The notes beneath the pieces are model-generated. The model did no database searches and was not told the DNA's origin. It was given only the letters and a program-made list of their open reading frames with translations. A stretch of DNA of 59,747 nucleotides from Candidatus Moraniibacteriota bacterium (lineage in GTDB: Bacteria; Patescibacteriota; Minisyncoccia; Moranbacterales; GCA-2747515), in NCBI GenBank assembly GCA_002747515.1, contig PDPP01000020.1, positions 1 through 59,747 of the forward strand, in the 5' to 3' direction. Both the position numbers and the translations under genes were made by a program. Shown piece after piece: positions 26,604-36,356 of this stretch (its first letter is position 1; each line of letters begins with the position of its first letter).

Positions 26604-26999
26604 ATGTCTAAAGAAAAATTAATTGATGCACTTGTGCGAAATATATGGGGAAGTTGGGATGAACTGTATACTGCAACAAGAAATTTGATAAATGTAGTAC
26701 ATGATAATCGTGAGATTGGAAGTAAGCAATTCAAAAATGCGCTTATAGGTAGTACACAATTATCTTCAGATGAATACATACTTGCGATAAAAGCAATTGA
26801 AAAATCTATTACGTACGTGAAGAAAAAAGAGGAAAATAAAGAGATATATAAACCAGAAGAGAAAAAACAGGAAAATTCATCTGAAAAAACACAAAAAGTT
26901 GTAACAAAAGAAATGATTCAAGATGCTAAATATATGGAACAAAGAGAGATGAAACGTGCAGGTGGAGAACAATCATATAATCGTACAATGTTTAAATAA
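26604..26999 (+). CDS. Uncharacterised protein in the glycine T-box operon
   Basis: 131 residues, no family recognised. The N-terminal ~75 residues look like a folded helical domain (KLIDALVRNIWGSWDELYTATRNLINVV, SSDEYILAIKAIEKSI). The remainder is Lys/Glu/Gln-rich and probably disordered (EENKEIYKPEEKKQ). It begins ~18 nt after the T-box terminator and ends 13 nt before the GlyRS ATG, so the T-box should control both. No Shine-Dalgarno site. Confidence 0.7.
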   Translation: MSKEKLIDALVRNIWGSWDELYTATRNLINVVHDNREIGSKQFKNALIGSTQLSSDEYILAIKAIEKSITYVKKKEENKEIYKPEEKKQENSSEKTQKVVTKEMIQDAKYMEQREMKRAGGEQSYNRTMFK

Positions 27000-27012
27000 T
27001 AATTATAAATAT

Positions 27013-28401
27013 ATGTCAGAAAAAAATAATGTGCTCATGGAAAATATTGTGAGTTTTGCAAAACGTCGGGGATTTGTATTTGCGTCAAGTGAAATTTATG
27101 GTGGTTTTGCTGCGGTGTATGATTTTGGTCCCTATGGTGCAGAATTAGCAAAAAATATTCGTGAAGCATGGTGGAAGGCAATGGTGCAAGAAAATGAAAA
27201 TATTGTTGGACTTGATAGTAGTATTTTTATGCATCCACGCATATGGGAAGCGTCAGGTCATGTGGGTGGATTTAGCGATCCACTTTCTGAATGTAAAAAT
27301 TGTCATGCACGTGTGCGTGTAGACCATCTTTTGGAGGATGCTGGTGTTTTTGCTGATGAAAAAATGTCTGAAGAAGAAATTAATGCATTACTTTCGGAAA
27401 ATGTAGATAAATTATCATGCCCAAAATGCGGAAAAAATGAATTTGCCAAGGCGAAGAATTTTAATTTACTTGTCCAATCAAATCTTGGAAACTTTACAGG
27501 TGATTGGACAAAGGAGCCAACATATTTACGAGGTGAAACATGTCAGGGTATTTATGTGAATTATAAAAACGTACTTAATTCAACACGTGTAAAGGTGCCA
27601 TTTGGCATTGCACAAATTGGAAAAGCATTTCGCAATGAAATTACTGCGAGACAATTCATTTTTCGTAAACGTGAATTTGAACAAATGGAGATGCAAATGT
27701 TTGTACATCCAGATGAGGCGAGTGATATCTATGAAAAGTGGCGTAAAAGGCGATGGCAATACTGTCTTGACTTGGGAATTCGAGAAGAAAATTTGCGGTG
27801 GCATGAACATGAAAATCTCGTATTTTATGCACGTGCTGCATGGGACATTGAATACAAATTTCCATTTGGTTTTAAAGAGTTAGAAGGAGTGCATGCGCGA
27901 GGTAATTATGATTTGACACAACATGCAAAGTTTTCTGGTAAAAAATTAGAGTATCGTAATCCACAAACAAATGAAACATTTGTACCACATGTTGTAGAAA
28001 CATCTGTTGGTGTGGATCGCACATTTCTTGCGGTGCTTACTGATGCTTATACAGAGGAGCAATTAGAAGATGGCAAAACACGTATAGTATTAAAATTACC
28101 AAAAAAGTTAGCTCCGGTGAAAGTTGCAATTTTTCCACTTCTTAAAAACAAGCCAGAGCTTGTAGAAAAAGCACGTGCTATTTATGATGAATTAAAGCAA
28201 ATTTATATGTGTGAGTTTGACGACAATGGAAATGTTGGTAAGCGGTATCGTCGTCAAGATGAGATTGGAACACCATATTGTATAACTGTGGATTTTGATA
28301 CGATTAAGAATGGTGAAGTGACTGTACGCAATCGTGATACAATGAAGCAGAAAAGGGTTGCAGTTGATGAATTAGAGGTTTTTCTTGCAAAAAATCTCTA
28401 A
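27013..28401 (+). CDS. glyS: Glycyl-tRNA synthetase (dimeric, class II)
   Basis: 462 residues from ATG 27013 (MSEKNNVLMENIVSFAKRRGFVFAS); the open frame starts at 26956 inside the upstream gene. It charges tRNA-Gly. Motifs: RNEITARQFIFRKREFEQMEMQMF (motif 2 region), FGFKELEGVHARGNYDLTQH and VPHVVETSVGVDRTFLAVL (motif 3), and a C-terminal anticodon domain (PVKVAIFPLLKN). Two CxxC pairs (CKNC, CPKC) in the insertion could hold zinc. This is the one-polypeptide type, not GlyQ/GlyS. Confidence 0.95.
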   Translation: MSEKNNVLMENIVSFAKRRGFVFASSEIYGGFAAVYDFGPYGAELAKNIREAWWKAMVQENENIVGLDSSIFMHPRIWEASGHVGGFSDPLSECKNCHARVRVDHLLEDAGVFADEKMSEEEINALLSENVDKLSCPKCGKNEFAKAKNFNLLVQSNLGNFTGDWTKEPTYLRGETCQGIYVNYKNVLNSTRVKVPFGIAQIGKAFRNEITARQFIFRKREFEQMEMQMFVHPDEASDIYEKWRKRRWQYCLDLGIREENLRWHEHENLVFYARAAWDIEYKFPFGFKELEGVHARGNYDLTQHAKFSGKKLEYRNPQTNETFVPHVVETSVGVDRTFLAVLTDAYTEEQLEDGKTRIVLKLPKKLAPVKVAIFPLLKNKPELVEKARAIYDELKQIYMCEFDDNGNVGKRYRRQDEIGTPYCITVDFDTIKNGEVTVRNRDTMKQKRVAVDELEVFLAKNL

Positions 28402-28574
28402 ATTGTGATGAGATTGAAATAATAAGAAAAATATTGTGGTAAAAGCGTATCGTGATTTTTATTATGTGTTTTTGGTGTTATTGTATGTATATATGATTAT
28501 TTTGTGAACTATATAGTTGACGTGGAGATAAAAAAAACATTTAATAGAGATGTAAGTAGTTAATATTTTTTATT

Positions 28575-28976
28575 ATGAAAAAAATATTTTTTTCACTCAG
28601 TTCCTTTTTTGGAATTTTTGTTTTTGCACAGAATGTGTTGGCAGAGTGCACGTTAAATGGAGAAGTCATACCATGTGAGGATGTGCCAAAATGGCTTTTC
28701 GTTTTCCCATTTGTATTTATGGGAGTGTTTTTTATTTTTTTATTTCTTGGTGTAGCATTGTGGATTTGGATGCTTGTTGATGCAATAAAAAATGAAAAAG
28801 ATAATGATCTTATCGTGTGGGTTTTGGTGCTTGTGTTTTTACAGATTTTTGGTGCGATTATATACTATTTTGTACGAAAACGACCACGAAACAAAGTTGA
28901 GAATAATGCATTAGAAATGAACGCACAATCGCAAAAAGAAGAAAAAATTAATGATCAATCTAAGCTGAAAAACTAG
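28575..28976 (+). CDS. PLDc_N-like small membrane protein, copy 1
   Basis: 133 residues. Signal-like N-terminus (FFSLSSFFGIFVFAQNVLAE), then two membrane helices: LFVFPFVFMGVFFIFLFLGVALWIWMLV and LIVWVLVLVFLQIFGAIIYYFV. DAIKNEKDNDLIVWVLVLVFLQIFGAIIYYF fits the PLDc_N domain (PF13396; first part D-A-I-K-N-E). In cardiolipin synthases this domain precedes the catalytic part; here it is alone, so function is unknown. Paralogue of the next gene. Confidence 0.75.
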   Translation: MKKIFFSLSSFFGIFVFAQNVLAECTLNGEVIPCEDVPKWLFVFPFVFMGVFFIFLFLGVALWIWMLVDAIKNEKDNDLIVWVLVLVFLQIFGAIIYYFVRKRPRNKVENNALEMNAQSQKEEKINDQSKLKN

Positions 28977-28997
28977 ATAGTAATTTGGTATAAACCT

Positions 28998-29381
28998 ATG
29001 AAAAAAATTATTTACACCTCATTATTTTCATTGTTTGGTATGGGTGTGTTTGTGCAAAATGTTTTAGCACAAACTAGTGCTAATGAAAAATCAACAGAGT
29101 CTGGTGAGATTGCTGTTGCAGTAATAGGTGCAATGATGATTTTTGGTGTTTCGGTTGTGTATTTTCTTTTTATAGGAATGATATTGATTGTTTCAATTTT
29201 AGGAACTGTTTTGTGGATATGGATGATCATTGATGCTGCAAAAAATGAAAAAAATGATGATTTACTTGTTTGGATTCTTATTTTAGTGTTTTTACAATTT
29301 ATTGGAGCGGTTGTGTATTATTTTGTGCGTAAGCGACCACGTGATCAAAAAAAGAAAAATGGAGGAGTGTCTGTGAGTTAA
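28998..29381 (+). CDS. PLDc_N-like small membrane protein, copy 2
   Basis: 127 residues, same plan as the preceding gene: signal-like start, IGMILIVSILGTVLWIWMIIDAAKNEKNDDLLVWILILVFLQF (quoted in part: LWIWMIIDAAKNEKNDDL) and YYFVRKRPRD. The shared LWIWMxxDAxKNEKxxDLxVW core shows a tandem duplication; the linkers have diverged. Twenty nucleotides before the aminopeptidase gene, probably one operon. Confidence 0.75.
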   Translation: MKKIIYTSLFSLFGMGVFVQNVLAQTSANEKSTESGEIAVAVIGAMMIFGVSVVYFLFIGMILIVSILGTVLWIWMIIDAAKNEKNDDLLVWILILVFLQFIGAVVYYFVRKRPRDQKKKNGGVSVS

Positions 29382-29401
29382 TTCATTTAATAGAAGAAGG
29401 T

Positions 29402-30790
29402 ATGAAAATTACGGTTTTGGAGAAAAATGCAAAAAAAGAATGTGTTCGTGTTGTATTTAGTGAAAATATTGGAGGAAATCGATTTTGTAGTGATGGGAAA
29501 AGAGGAATTTTGGAAATGAAAGTGCCTAAAAAGGAAGAAATGACGCGTCGTCAGTGGATTGTTTTTGTGCGATCAATTATTTTGGAGGCAAAAAAACATA
29601 AGATTGATCGACTTGAAATTATTTGGAAAGATTTAGTTGCTTTTGATAAATTAGGGAACGATCTTGCAAAGATTTTTGCAGAAGCTGTGTATATGGCAGA
29701 TTATGAGTTTCGCAAATATAAGAAAAAACCAGAAGAAGGATGGCATAATATTGCAGAAGTAATCCTCTTAATTAATAAAAAAGACAAAACATTTGTGCGA
29801 CAAAATTTGCGTCGTGGCGCGACGATTGCAAAACAGGTGAATTTTTGTCGTGATTTAGCAAATACACCAGGTGCTGATATGACACCAATACATCTCGTTT
29901 CTGTTGTGCGTAAAATGATTAAAGGGACAGCATTGAAATTGCGGGTACTTGATGAAAAACAAATGCGAAGGAAGAAGATGAATGGTGTGCTTACTGTTGG
30001 TCAGGGAAGTTCTGTGCAATCACGATTTATTATTTTGGAATATGCAGGAGCAGGAGAAAATACAAAACCAACTGTTTTAGTTGGGAAGGGCGTAACATTT
30101 GATAGTGGTGGTATTGATACCAAACCACATCCGCATGGACTTGAGATGATGATGGATATGAGCGGTGCTGCGGCAGTAGTAGCGACGATTTTGGTAGCAG
30201 AAAAACTTGGGCTCAAAAAAAATATTGTTGCACTGATTCCTGCGGTAGAAAACATGCCGAGTGGTTCGAGCGTGCGTCCAGGAGATATCATTACGATGAT
30301 GGATGGGACGCATGTAGAAGTGGGACATACGGATGCAGAGGGACGACTTATTCTTGCTGATGCGTTAACATTTGCAAAAAGCTTTAATCCAAAACAAGTA
30401 ATTGATGTAGCAACTCTTACAGGTGCAGCAATGGTAGCACTTGGTGAACGTGCAAGTGCGATTTTTACAGACAATGAGGAATTAGCACAAAAAACAATTA
30501 TTTCTGCAGAAAAAACAGGGGATGATGTATGGCGATTGCCTTTGTGGGATGAATATGCTGCAGAAATTGCAGGAACGTATGGTGATATTGCAAATATTCG
30601 TACTAAAGGACAATCTGGTGCAGGTGGAGCGATTACAGCAGCAATGTTTCTCAAAAATTTTGCAAAAGACTATGTAGATAATTGGATGCATATTGATATT
30701 GCACCAACGATGACAGCGGTTTTTGATGAAAATCTTGCAAAAGGTGCAAAGGGGTCACCTGTGCGATTACTTGTTGAATTGCTTTCATAA
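29402..30790 (+). CDS. pepA: Leucyl aminopeptidase (M17)
   Basis: 462 residues. Two-metal aminopeptidase. Metal and catalytic segments: VGKGVTFDSGGIDTKPH (Lys and Asp ligands), MMDMSGAAAVVATI, NMPSGSSVRPGDIITMMDGTHVEV and GHTDAEGRLILADAL, where the family usually has N-T-D-A-E-G-R. It acts in cytoplasmic peptide turnover. No Shine-Dalgarno site beyond AAGG. Follows the PLDc_N-like pair at 20 nt. Confidence 0.95.
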   Translation: MKITVLEKNAKKECVRVVFSENIGGNRFCSDGKRGILEMKVPKKEEMTRRQWIVFVRSIILEAKKHKIDRLEIIWKDLVAFDKLGNDLAKIFAEAVYMADYEFRKYKKKPEEGWHNIAEVILLINKKDKTFVRQNLRRGATIAKQVNFCRDLANTPGADMTPIHLVSVVRKMIKGTALKLRVLDEKQMRRKKMNGVLTVGQGSSVQSRFIILEYAGAGENTKPTVLVGKGVTFDSGGIDTKPHPHGLEMMMDMSGAAAVVATILVAEKLGLKKNIVALIPAVENMPSGSSVRPGDIITMMDGTHVEVGHTDAEGRLILADALTFAKSFNPKQVIDVATLTGAAMVALGERASAIFTDNEELAQKTIISAEKTGDDVWRLPLWDEYAAEIAGTYGDIANIRTKGQSGAGGAITAAMFLKNFAKDYVDNWMHIDIAPTMTAVFDENLAKGAKGSPVRLLVELLS

Positions 30791-30835
30791 CTTTTGAGAA
30801 GGATATTATTTTAAAAATAATATTAAAGTAATATT

Positions 30836-30856
30836 ATTCTGAATTTATTTCAGAAT
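30836..30856. repeat. Dispersed palindromic repeat, copy A
   Basis: A 21-nt imperfect palindrome (ATTCTGAA-TTTAT-TTCAGAAT). Its exact reverse complement occurs at 41396-41416. Both copies are intergenic, just after a stop codon. Confidence 0.7.
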
Positions 30857-30938
30857 CTTTTCTGTGCGTAAAATTAAAAAAATATGAATTTTTAATTTTT
30901 ATATAGTATAATTTTTCTATAAGTGTTGTGTTGAATAT

Positions 30939-32411
30939 ATGAAAAAATATTTATTAGAACTCACTGTTTTTATAAGTGGTCTAATTGTGATGATTTTTGA
31001 AATTGTTGGTTCACGTGTATTTGGGCCATATTTTGGCACATCTACATTTGTGTGGACGACTTTGATTGGAGTTGTGCTAGGCAGTTTGAGTATTGGATAT
31101 TATTTTGGAGGGAAAATTGCTGATAAAGAAGCAACATTTAAAAAAATGTCACTTATCCTTTTGATGTCAGGTTTTTGTATAGGAATAATGATCTTTATTA
31201 AAGATGGATTATTAAGTGTTTTGCAAGATCATGTAAAAAATATTAATAGTGCATTAATTGTTGGAGGTATTATATTATTTTCACCAACAAGTATTTTTCT
31301 TGGAATGGTATCGCCTTATGCAGCAAAGTTACGTATTAAAAATCTTTCTACATCTGGCGCTGATATCGGAAGGCTTTATGCATTGTCGACGTGTGGAAGT
31401 ATTGTTGGGACATTTCTTGCAGGATTTTATCTTATTCCTTTTTTTGGAACAAATACATTACTTTCTTTATTAGCAATTGTAGTTATTATTTTTTCAATTG
31501 TTCTTTTTTATGAGAGAGAAAAATTTTTATTATTATTGCTTTTTTGTGGGGTTTTTTGGTTTGTTAGTGAAAATAATATTAAGACAGTTGGAAAAAATTT
31601 TGTAGACGTAGATACGAGATATAATCGTGTATGGATTTATGATGAACAATATGAACAAAACAAAAAACAATTTGAAATTCGAAAAATGGGGATAAATAAT
31701 GAAAATCACTCAGCTATGCTTTTAATGAGTGATCAGTTGGTAAATGAATATACAAAATATTATCATCTCTCACGACATTTTCATCCACATTTTCGCAAAT
31801 CTCTTATTTTTGGTGGAGCCGGTTATTCATTTCCAAAAGATTATCTAAAGGTATATCCACATGCAACAATTGATGTGGTTGAGATAGATCCAGGCGTAAC
31901 AGAATTAGCAAAAAAATATTTCTCTCTCAAGGAGAATTCTCGTATGAATATTTATCACGAAGATGGGCGAGTTTTTCTTAATAAAAATATTGAGAAGTAT
32001 GATGTGATTTTTGGTGATGCATTTGGATCACGATATGCTGTACCATATCATATGACAACAGTCGAAGCAGTGCAGAAAATGTATGATACTTTATACGACA
32101 ATGGAGTCGTAATTGTGAATCTCATATCCTCTGTGGATGGAAAAAATGATTTTTTGCGTGCAGAATATTATACGTATAAAAAGATATTTCCACAAGTTTA
32201 TCTTTTTCGCGTGCAAAACCAAAATGAGAGGCATTTGCAAAATATTATGTTAGTTGCACTTAAATCTCAAAAAATACCACAATTTACTAGTGAAGATAAA
32301 AAAATTGATGAATTTTTAAAAAATAGATGGTCAGAAGAACTAATCGAAGATGTACCAATCTTAACAGATGATTATGCGCCGGTGGAATATTATATGCGTA
32401 AAGTATTGTAA
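30939..32411 (+). CDS. Membrane-fused spermidine synthase-like protein, second type
   Basis: 490 residues. Six or seven membrane helices (~1-215) begin LLELTVFISGLIVMIFEIVGSRVFGPYFGTS, typical of fused MFS-like/SpeE proteins (quoted: FEIVGSRVFGPYFGTS). The C-terminal methyltransferase-like domain (~225-480) has DTRYNRVWIYDEQ, KSLIFGGAGYSFPKDYL, VVEIDPGVTELAKKYF and YDVIFGDAFGSRYAVPYHM. It differs from the 23044 protein in both halves. Substrate unknown. Confidence 0.82.
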   Translation: MKKYLLELTVFISGLIVMIFEIVGSRVFGPYFGTSTFVWTTLIGVVLGSLSIGYYFGGKIADKEATFKKMSLILLMSGFCIGIMIFIKDGLLSVLQDHVKNINSALIVGGIILFSPTSIFLGMVSPYAAKLRIKNLSTSGADIGRLYALSTCGSIVGTFLAGFYLIPFFGTNTLLSLLAIVVIIFSIVLFYEREKFLLLLLFCGVFWFVSENNIKTVGKNFVDVDTRYNRVWIYDEQYEQNKKQFEIRKMGINNENHSAMLLMSDQLVNEYTKYYHLSRHFHPHFRKSLIFGGAGYSFPKDYLKVYPHATIDVVEIDPGVTELAKKYFSLKENSRMNIYHEDGRVFLNKNIEKYDVIFGDAFGSRYAVPYHMTTVEAVQKMYDTLYDNGVVIVNLISSVDGKNDFLRAEYYTYKKIFPQVYLFRVQNQNERHLQNIMLVALKSQKIPQFTSEDKKIDEFLKNRWSEELIEDVPILTDDYAPVEYYMRKVL

Positions 32412-32422
32412 GATAATACACT

Positions 32423-32450
32423 TGAAAAAAGGTGTTTTTTTGCGTATACT
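32423..32450 (+). promoter_or_regulatory. uvrA promoter, probably leaderless
   Basis: TTGAAA (32423-32428), 16-nt spacer, TATACT (32445-32450). The ATG is only 10 nt after the -10, so the transcript should start within ~4 nt of it. A weak ACAC/GTGT hairpin with TTTTTTT overlaps the spacer. Confidence 0.6.
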
Positions 32451-32460
32451 TGTATAACGT

Positions 32461-35325
32461 ATGAAAAACACAACAAACGAAATTATTATTAAAGGTGCAA
32501 GGGAAAATAATCTTCAAAATATCAATCTCACGATTCCGCGGGATAAATTTGTGGTTTTTACCGGACTTTCTGGCAGTGGAAAATCAACGCTTGCGTTTGA
32601 TACGATTTTTGCAGAGGGACAAAGAAGATATCTTGAGAGTCTCTCGAGTTATGCACGGCAATTTCTTGGCCAGATGGATAAGCCTGATGTAGATACAATT
32701 GAAGGATTATCTCCTGCAATATCAATTGACCAAAAGACAACATCACATAATCCACGCTCTACTGTAGGTACTGTGACAGAAGTGCATGATTATTTGCGAC
32801 TACTCTGGTCAAAAATTGGTGTACCACATTGTCCAAAGTGTGATAAACCGATTACAGTGCTTTCTACTGATGAGATTGTTTCGCAAATTATTGAAGATGC
32901 AGATGGAAAAGAAATTGAAATTTGTGCACCTGTTGTGCGGGCGAGAAAAGGAACATACTTAAAACTTTTTTCTGATATGTGGGATAGGGGTTTTATGGAT
33001 GCATATATTGATGGTGAAGTGCATAATTTGGATGTAGCTGCAGAGCTTACGCTAGATCGACATAAAAAACATGATATTGATATTGTGGTGGATAGTCTGA
33101 AAGTAGATGAAGAAAACATTTCTCGATTATTTGAAGCTGTAGAAATTTCTCTGAAAATTGCAGAAGGTTTGGTAAAAGTCCGAAAACCATATACGAAGAA
33201 AAAAGATGATATTCGTGTTTTTAATCAAAAATTTGCATGCCCAGATCATCCAAAGATTACTTTTCCAGATTTAGAGCCGCGACTGTTTAGTTTTAACTCG
33301 CCCTATGGCGCATGTGATGCGTGTGAGGGATTAGGCACAAAAAAAGAAATTGACTGGACATTGGCGATTCCAGATATAAACAAAACAATCGCATCCGGTG
33401 GTGTGTTGCCGTGGAGTAATAAAAAGAAAAATTCATATTATGGCGGGATTTTTCACGCAGTATTACAGCACTATCATATTCCAGACAACAAACGTTTACG
33501 TGATTTAACAGAAACACAGTTTGATATTTTGGTGCATGGTGAGGAATGTCCAGATGATATCCCTGTGAGTATGCGTAGTGCAAAAGGAAGTACATGGAAA
33601 TTTACAATTGCGTGGAAAGGGATTGTGGGATTTTTGGAAGATCGGTACAAAAAAACAGAATCAGAAAGTGTGCGTAAAGACATAGAGCAATATATGTCTC
33701 GCAAACCATGTAGTGCATGTAGTGGTAGTCGGTATACAAAAGAGGTTTTATGGATTTATGTTGGTGAAAAAAACATTGATGATGTGGCACAGATGACAAT
33801 TACAGAGGCAGTAGAATTTTTTGAAAAATTAGAACTCAATGCACAACAAAAGATTATTGGTGAGCGTATTATCAAAGAAGTCATTTCACGATTGCGCTTT
33901 TTGGATAAAGTTGGTCTCGGATATCTTACGATGTCACGCAGTGCGCATACGCTCAGCGGTGGTGAAGCACAGCGTATTCGGCTAGCAAGTCAGATTGGTT
34001 CACAGTTGGTGGGTGTGTTATACATCCTTGATGAGCCGTCAATTGGACTCCATGCACGTGACAATACAAAGCTCCTTGAAACATTGTTGTATTTGCGTGA
34101 TCTTGGCAATACTGTTGTTGTGATTGAACATGATGAAGAGACGATGCGTGCGTCTGATTTTTTGGTGGATATTGGTCCTGGTGCGGGAAAACATGGTGGA
34201 CGTATTGTCACGGCAGATCATCCAGATGCAGTTTTGAAAAATAAAAAATCACTTACCGCACAGTACCTTACAGGAAAAAAATCCATCCCTGTACCACGAG
34301 AACGACGGAATGTGAAAAACAAGAAAATACTTACCGTGCGTGGTGCGCGAGAAAATAATTTGCGTGGTATCACAGTAGAATTTCCGCTTGGAATGTTTAC
34401 TGTTGTGACTGGTGTGTCAGGCAGCGGCAAGTCAACACTTGTAGAAGAAATACTTTACAAAGCAACAGCAAATAAATTAATGCGATCCGTGACGCGTCCA
34501 GGAAAACATCAAGAGATTGTGGGACTGGAACATCTTGATAAAGTTATCATGATTGATCAAAGCCCAATCGGACGTACTCCACGTTCCAATCCAGCAACGT
34601 ATACAGGAGTATTTACACCAATCCGTGAATTATTTGCGCAGACCAAAGCAGCGAAAGCGCGCGGATATAAACCAGGTCGTTTTAGTTTTAATGTGCGTGG
34701 TGGACGTTGTGATAATTGTAATGGAGACGGTGCGCTCAAAATTGAAATGCAATTTATGGCAGATGTGTACTTGCCGTGTGATGTGTGTAAGGGTAAACGA
34801 TACAACAGTGAGACATTGCAGGTGACGTATCGTGGTAAATCAATTGCCGATGTGTTAGCAATGACTGTTGATGAGGCAGTAGAATTTTTTGATGCATATC
34901 CGGCAATTTATACTATCGTCAAGACACTGCAAGATGTGGGATTAGGCTATATTCATCTCGGACAAAGTGCAACCACGCTCAGCGGTGGTGAAGCACAGCG
35001 CGTCAAACTTGCATCAGAACTTGCGCGGCGTGGCACAGGGAAAACGCTCTACATCCTCGACGAACCGACGACAGGACTGCACTTTGACGACGTAGCAAAA
35101 CTCCTCAATGTCCTGACACGACTGGTGGACAAGGGCAACACTGTCGTCGTCATCGAGCATAACATGGATGTCATCAAAACAGCCGACTGGATCATCGACA
35201 TGGGTCCCGAAGGTGGCAGCGGTGGCGGAAAAGTTGTCATCGCCGGCGCACCAGAAGAAGTCATCAAATACCACAAAGAATCCCACACCGCCCACTACCT
35301 CCGCAAAATCCTCCGCAAAAAATAA
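32461..35325 (+). CDS. uvrA: Excinuclease ABC subunit A
   Basis: 954 residues, full length. DNA-damage recognition ATPase of nucleotide excision repair. Two ABC cassettes: Walker [13 protein letters not shown] and [12 protein letters not shown]; signatures [12 protein letters not shown] and [12 protein letters not shown]; Walker [13 protein letters not shown] and [12 protein letters not shown]. Zinc modules [24 protein letters not shown] and [16 protein letters not shown] are present. The last ~350 nt are GC-richer than the rest. UvrC lies at 38033; no uvrB here. Confidence 0.98.
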   Translation: MKNTTNEIIIKGARENNLQNINLTIPRDKFVVFTGLSGSGKSTLAFDTIFAEGQRRYLESLSSYARQFLGQMDKPDVDTIEGLSPAISIDQKTTSHNPRSTVGTVTEVHDYLRLLWSKIGVPHCPKCDKPITVLSTDEIVSQIIEDADGKEIEICAPVVRARKGTYLKLFSDMWDRGFMDAYIDGEVHNLDVAAELTLDRHKKHDIDIVVDSLKVDEENISRLFEAVEISLKIAEGLVKVRKPYTKKKDDIRVFNQKFACPDHPKITFPDLEPRLFSFNSPYGACDACEGLGTKKEIDWTLAIPDINKTIASGGVLPWSNKKKNSYYGGIFHAVLQHYHIPDNKRLRDLTETQFDILVHGEECPDDIPVSMRSAKGSTWKFTIAWKGIVGFLEDRYKKTESESVRKDIEQYMSRKPCSACSGSRYTKEVLWIYVGEKNIDDVAQMTITEAVEFFEKLELNAQQKIIGERIIKEVISRLRFLDKVGLGYLTMSRSAHTLSGGEAQRIRLASQIGSQLVGVLYILDEPSIGLHARDNTKLLETLLYLRDLGNTVVVIEHDEETMRASDFLVDIGPGAGKHGGRIVTADHPDAVLKNKKSLTAQYLTGKKSIPVPRERRNVKNKKILTVRGARENNLRGITVEFPLGMFTVVTGVSGSGKSTLVEEILYKATANKLMRSVTRPGKHQEIVGLEHLDKVIMIDQSPIGRTPRSNPATYTGVFTPIRELFAQTKAAKARGYKPGRFSFNVRGGRCDNCNGDGALKIEMQFMADVYLPCDVCKGKRYNSETLQVTYRGKSIADVLAMTVDEAVEFFDAYPAIYTIVKTLQDVGLGYIHLGQSATTLSGGEAQRVKLASELARRGTGKTLYILDEPTTGLHFDDVAKLLNVLTRLVDKGNTVVVIEHNMDVIKTADWIIDMGPEGGSGGGKVVIAGAPEEVIKYHKESHTAHYLRKILRKK

Positions 35326-35326
35326 C

Positions 35327-35362
35327 CACGTCAATACTCTAGAGTATTGATGTGTATTTTAT
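35327..35362 (+). terminator. uvrA terminator
   Basis: CACGTCAATACTCT (35327-35340)/AGAGTATTGATGTG (35341-35354) near-perfect palindrome, then TATTTTATT. Confidence 0.75.
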
Positions 35363-35385
35363 TACACACACTTTTCAAAAGTGCT

Positions 35386-35420
35386 CACTACTATACTACG
35401 TAGTATGATAGTGTTTTTTT
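35386..35420 (+). terminator. Second hairpin with a seven-T run
   Basis: CACTACTATACTAC (35386-35399)/GTAGTATGATAGTG (35400-35413), 12 of 14 pairs, followed by TTTTTTT. Confidence 0.75.
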
Positions 35421-35434
35421 GTAGGGAGAACGTA

Positions 35435-35518
35435 ATGTGGAATGAATTGCTCGTAAAAGTGTCAGTCATGTATTTTTGTTTTGCAGCGCTTTTTAATTGT
35501 GCGATTATTGACAGATGA
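35435..35518 (+). CDS. Possible 27-residue membrane peptide
   Basis: A small ORF starting MWNELLVKVSVMYFCF, one hydrophobic helix, ending IIDR. GGGAGA lies ~6 nt before the ATG. It sits between two terminators and the next promoter, whose -35 overlaps its end. It may be chance. Confidence 0.25.
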   Translation: MWNELLVKVSVMYFCFAALFNCAIIDR

Positions 35519-35537
35519 TTTTTTGATGTGATACATT
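35508..35537 (+). promoter_or_regulatory. Promoter for the 35607 gene
   Basis: TTGACA (35508-35513), 18-nt spacer, TACATT (35532-35537) preceded by TGA (extended -10). Confidence 0.6.
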
Positions 35538-35606
35538 GTAAGACTTCAATAGAGTAGGTTTATTGAGGATTTTTGGTTTAAAAATTACATACAAAAGGAG
35601 GGCATT

Positions 35607-36116
35607 GTGGAACAATTTACAGTAAATGATTTTGGTCATTATAGGGTCACGGTAACAGGAAACGGTTTATCGGGCATGCAACAGCTTTATGCTGTTGGCA
35701 TGGAAAAAACACAAATCATTGCAAGGCAGGTTTTGTGTAACCCTGATTACAATCAACAGGTTTTACCAAAGGGAGAGGGAAGCACCTTGGTGATTATTCC
35801 GACAAGGGATTTTCCCGGTTGTACACAGGAGGCGATCGATGAAATTGTTAGAGATCAATGGGGTTATAAAAAACCCATCGCCGGCGCAATTCTGTCATTA
35901 TGTGAAAGCGGGGAAACATCTGCTCTAATGAAAAAGATGAGCGTTCAATATATTGCCGGCGCAAGCATTCCAATCGCAGATAGTGCCAGTTTGTCGAATG
36001 TGCTGGGATTAAGTTTTCCAAGTGAAACAAGTGAAACTGTTTTGCTGGATGCTTTCTATACTACGCCCCATCGGAAGTGGGATAATAAGGGAGCACTGGT
36101 TTATGCTATCCCGTGA
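35607..36116 (+). CDS. Uncharacterised 169-residue protein, GTG start
   Basis: No family recognised. GTG start with a strong AAGGAGGG site 5 nt upstream. Soluble, mixed alpha/beta: FGHYRVTVTGNGLSGMQQLYAVG, STLVIIPTRDFPGCTQEAIDEIV, then a middle IAGASIPIADSASLSNVLGLSF. GC content and codon choice are higher than in neighbours (GCCGGCGC repeated at 35880 and 35957), which could mean recent acquisition. Monocistronic, with its own promoter and terminator. Confidence 0.6.
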   Translation: MEQFTVNDFGHYRVTVTGNGLSGMQQLYAVGMEKTQIIARQVLCNPDYNQQVLPKGEGSTLVIIPTRDFPGCTQEAIDEIVRDQWGYKKPIAGAILSLCESGETSALMKKMSVQYIAGASIPIADSASLSNVLGLSFPSETSETVLLDAFYTTPHRKWDNKGALVYAIP

Positions 36117-36138
36117 AGGTACTATTCCTTTAAAATGT

Positions 36139-36176
36139 CCGCATGTGTTTCAAAAGAAGCGCATGCGGTTTTCTTT
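36139..36176 (+). terminator. Terminator after the 35607 gene
   Basis: CCGCATG (36139-36145)/CATGCGG (36162-36168) followed by TTTTCTTT. Confidence 0.7.
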
Positions 36177-36356
36177 ACTGTGGTTTATTGTCTGATGTAT
36201 TCAAAGGTGCCATGATATAATCAAAAGCAGGACAATTTTATGAATATTGTGGTTTGGTTTTTTGCGTCTCACTAAAAAAATGCAATAATGAGGATTAAGG
36301 ATGAACGCTTGCTAATTGGTTAAGTTTTCATTATTTGTTTTATAAAAACAGCAACT

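Noticed and set aside
30001..30654. 217-residue minus-strand ORF opposite pepA
   Set aside because: Antisense of the conserved aminopeptidase core; Pro/Ser/Ala-biased as expected from a complementary frame.
35435..35518. Firm call of a toxin-type membrane peptide
   Set aside because: Only 27 residues with no antisense RNA or homologue visible; kept as a low-confidence ORF.
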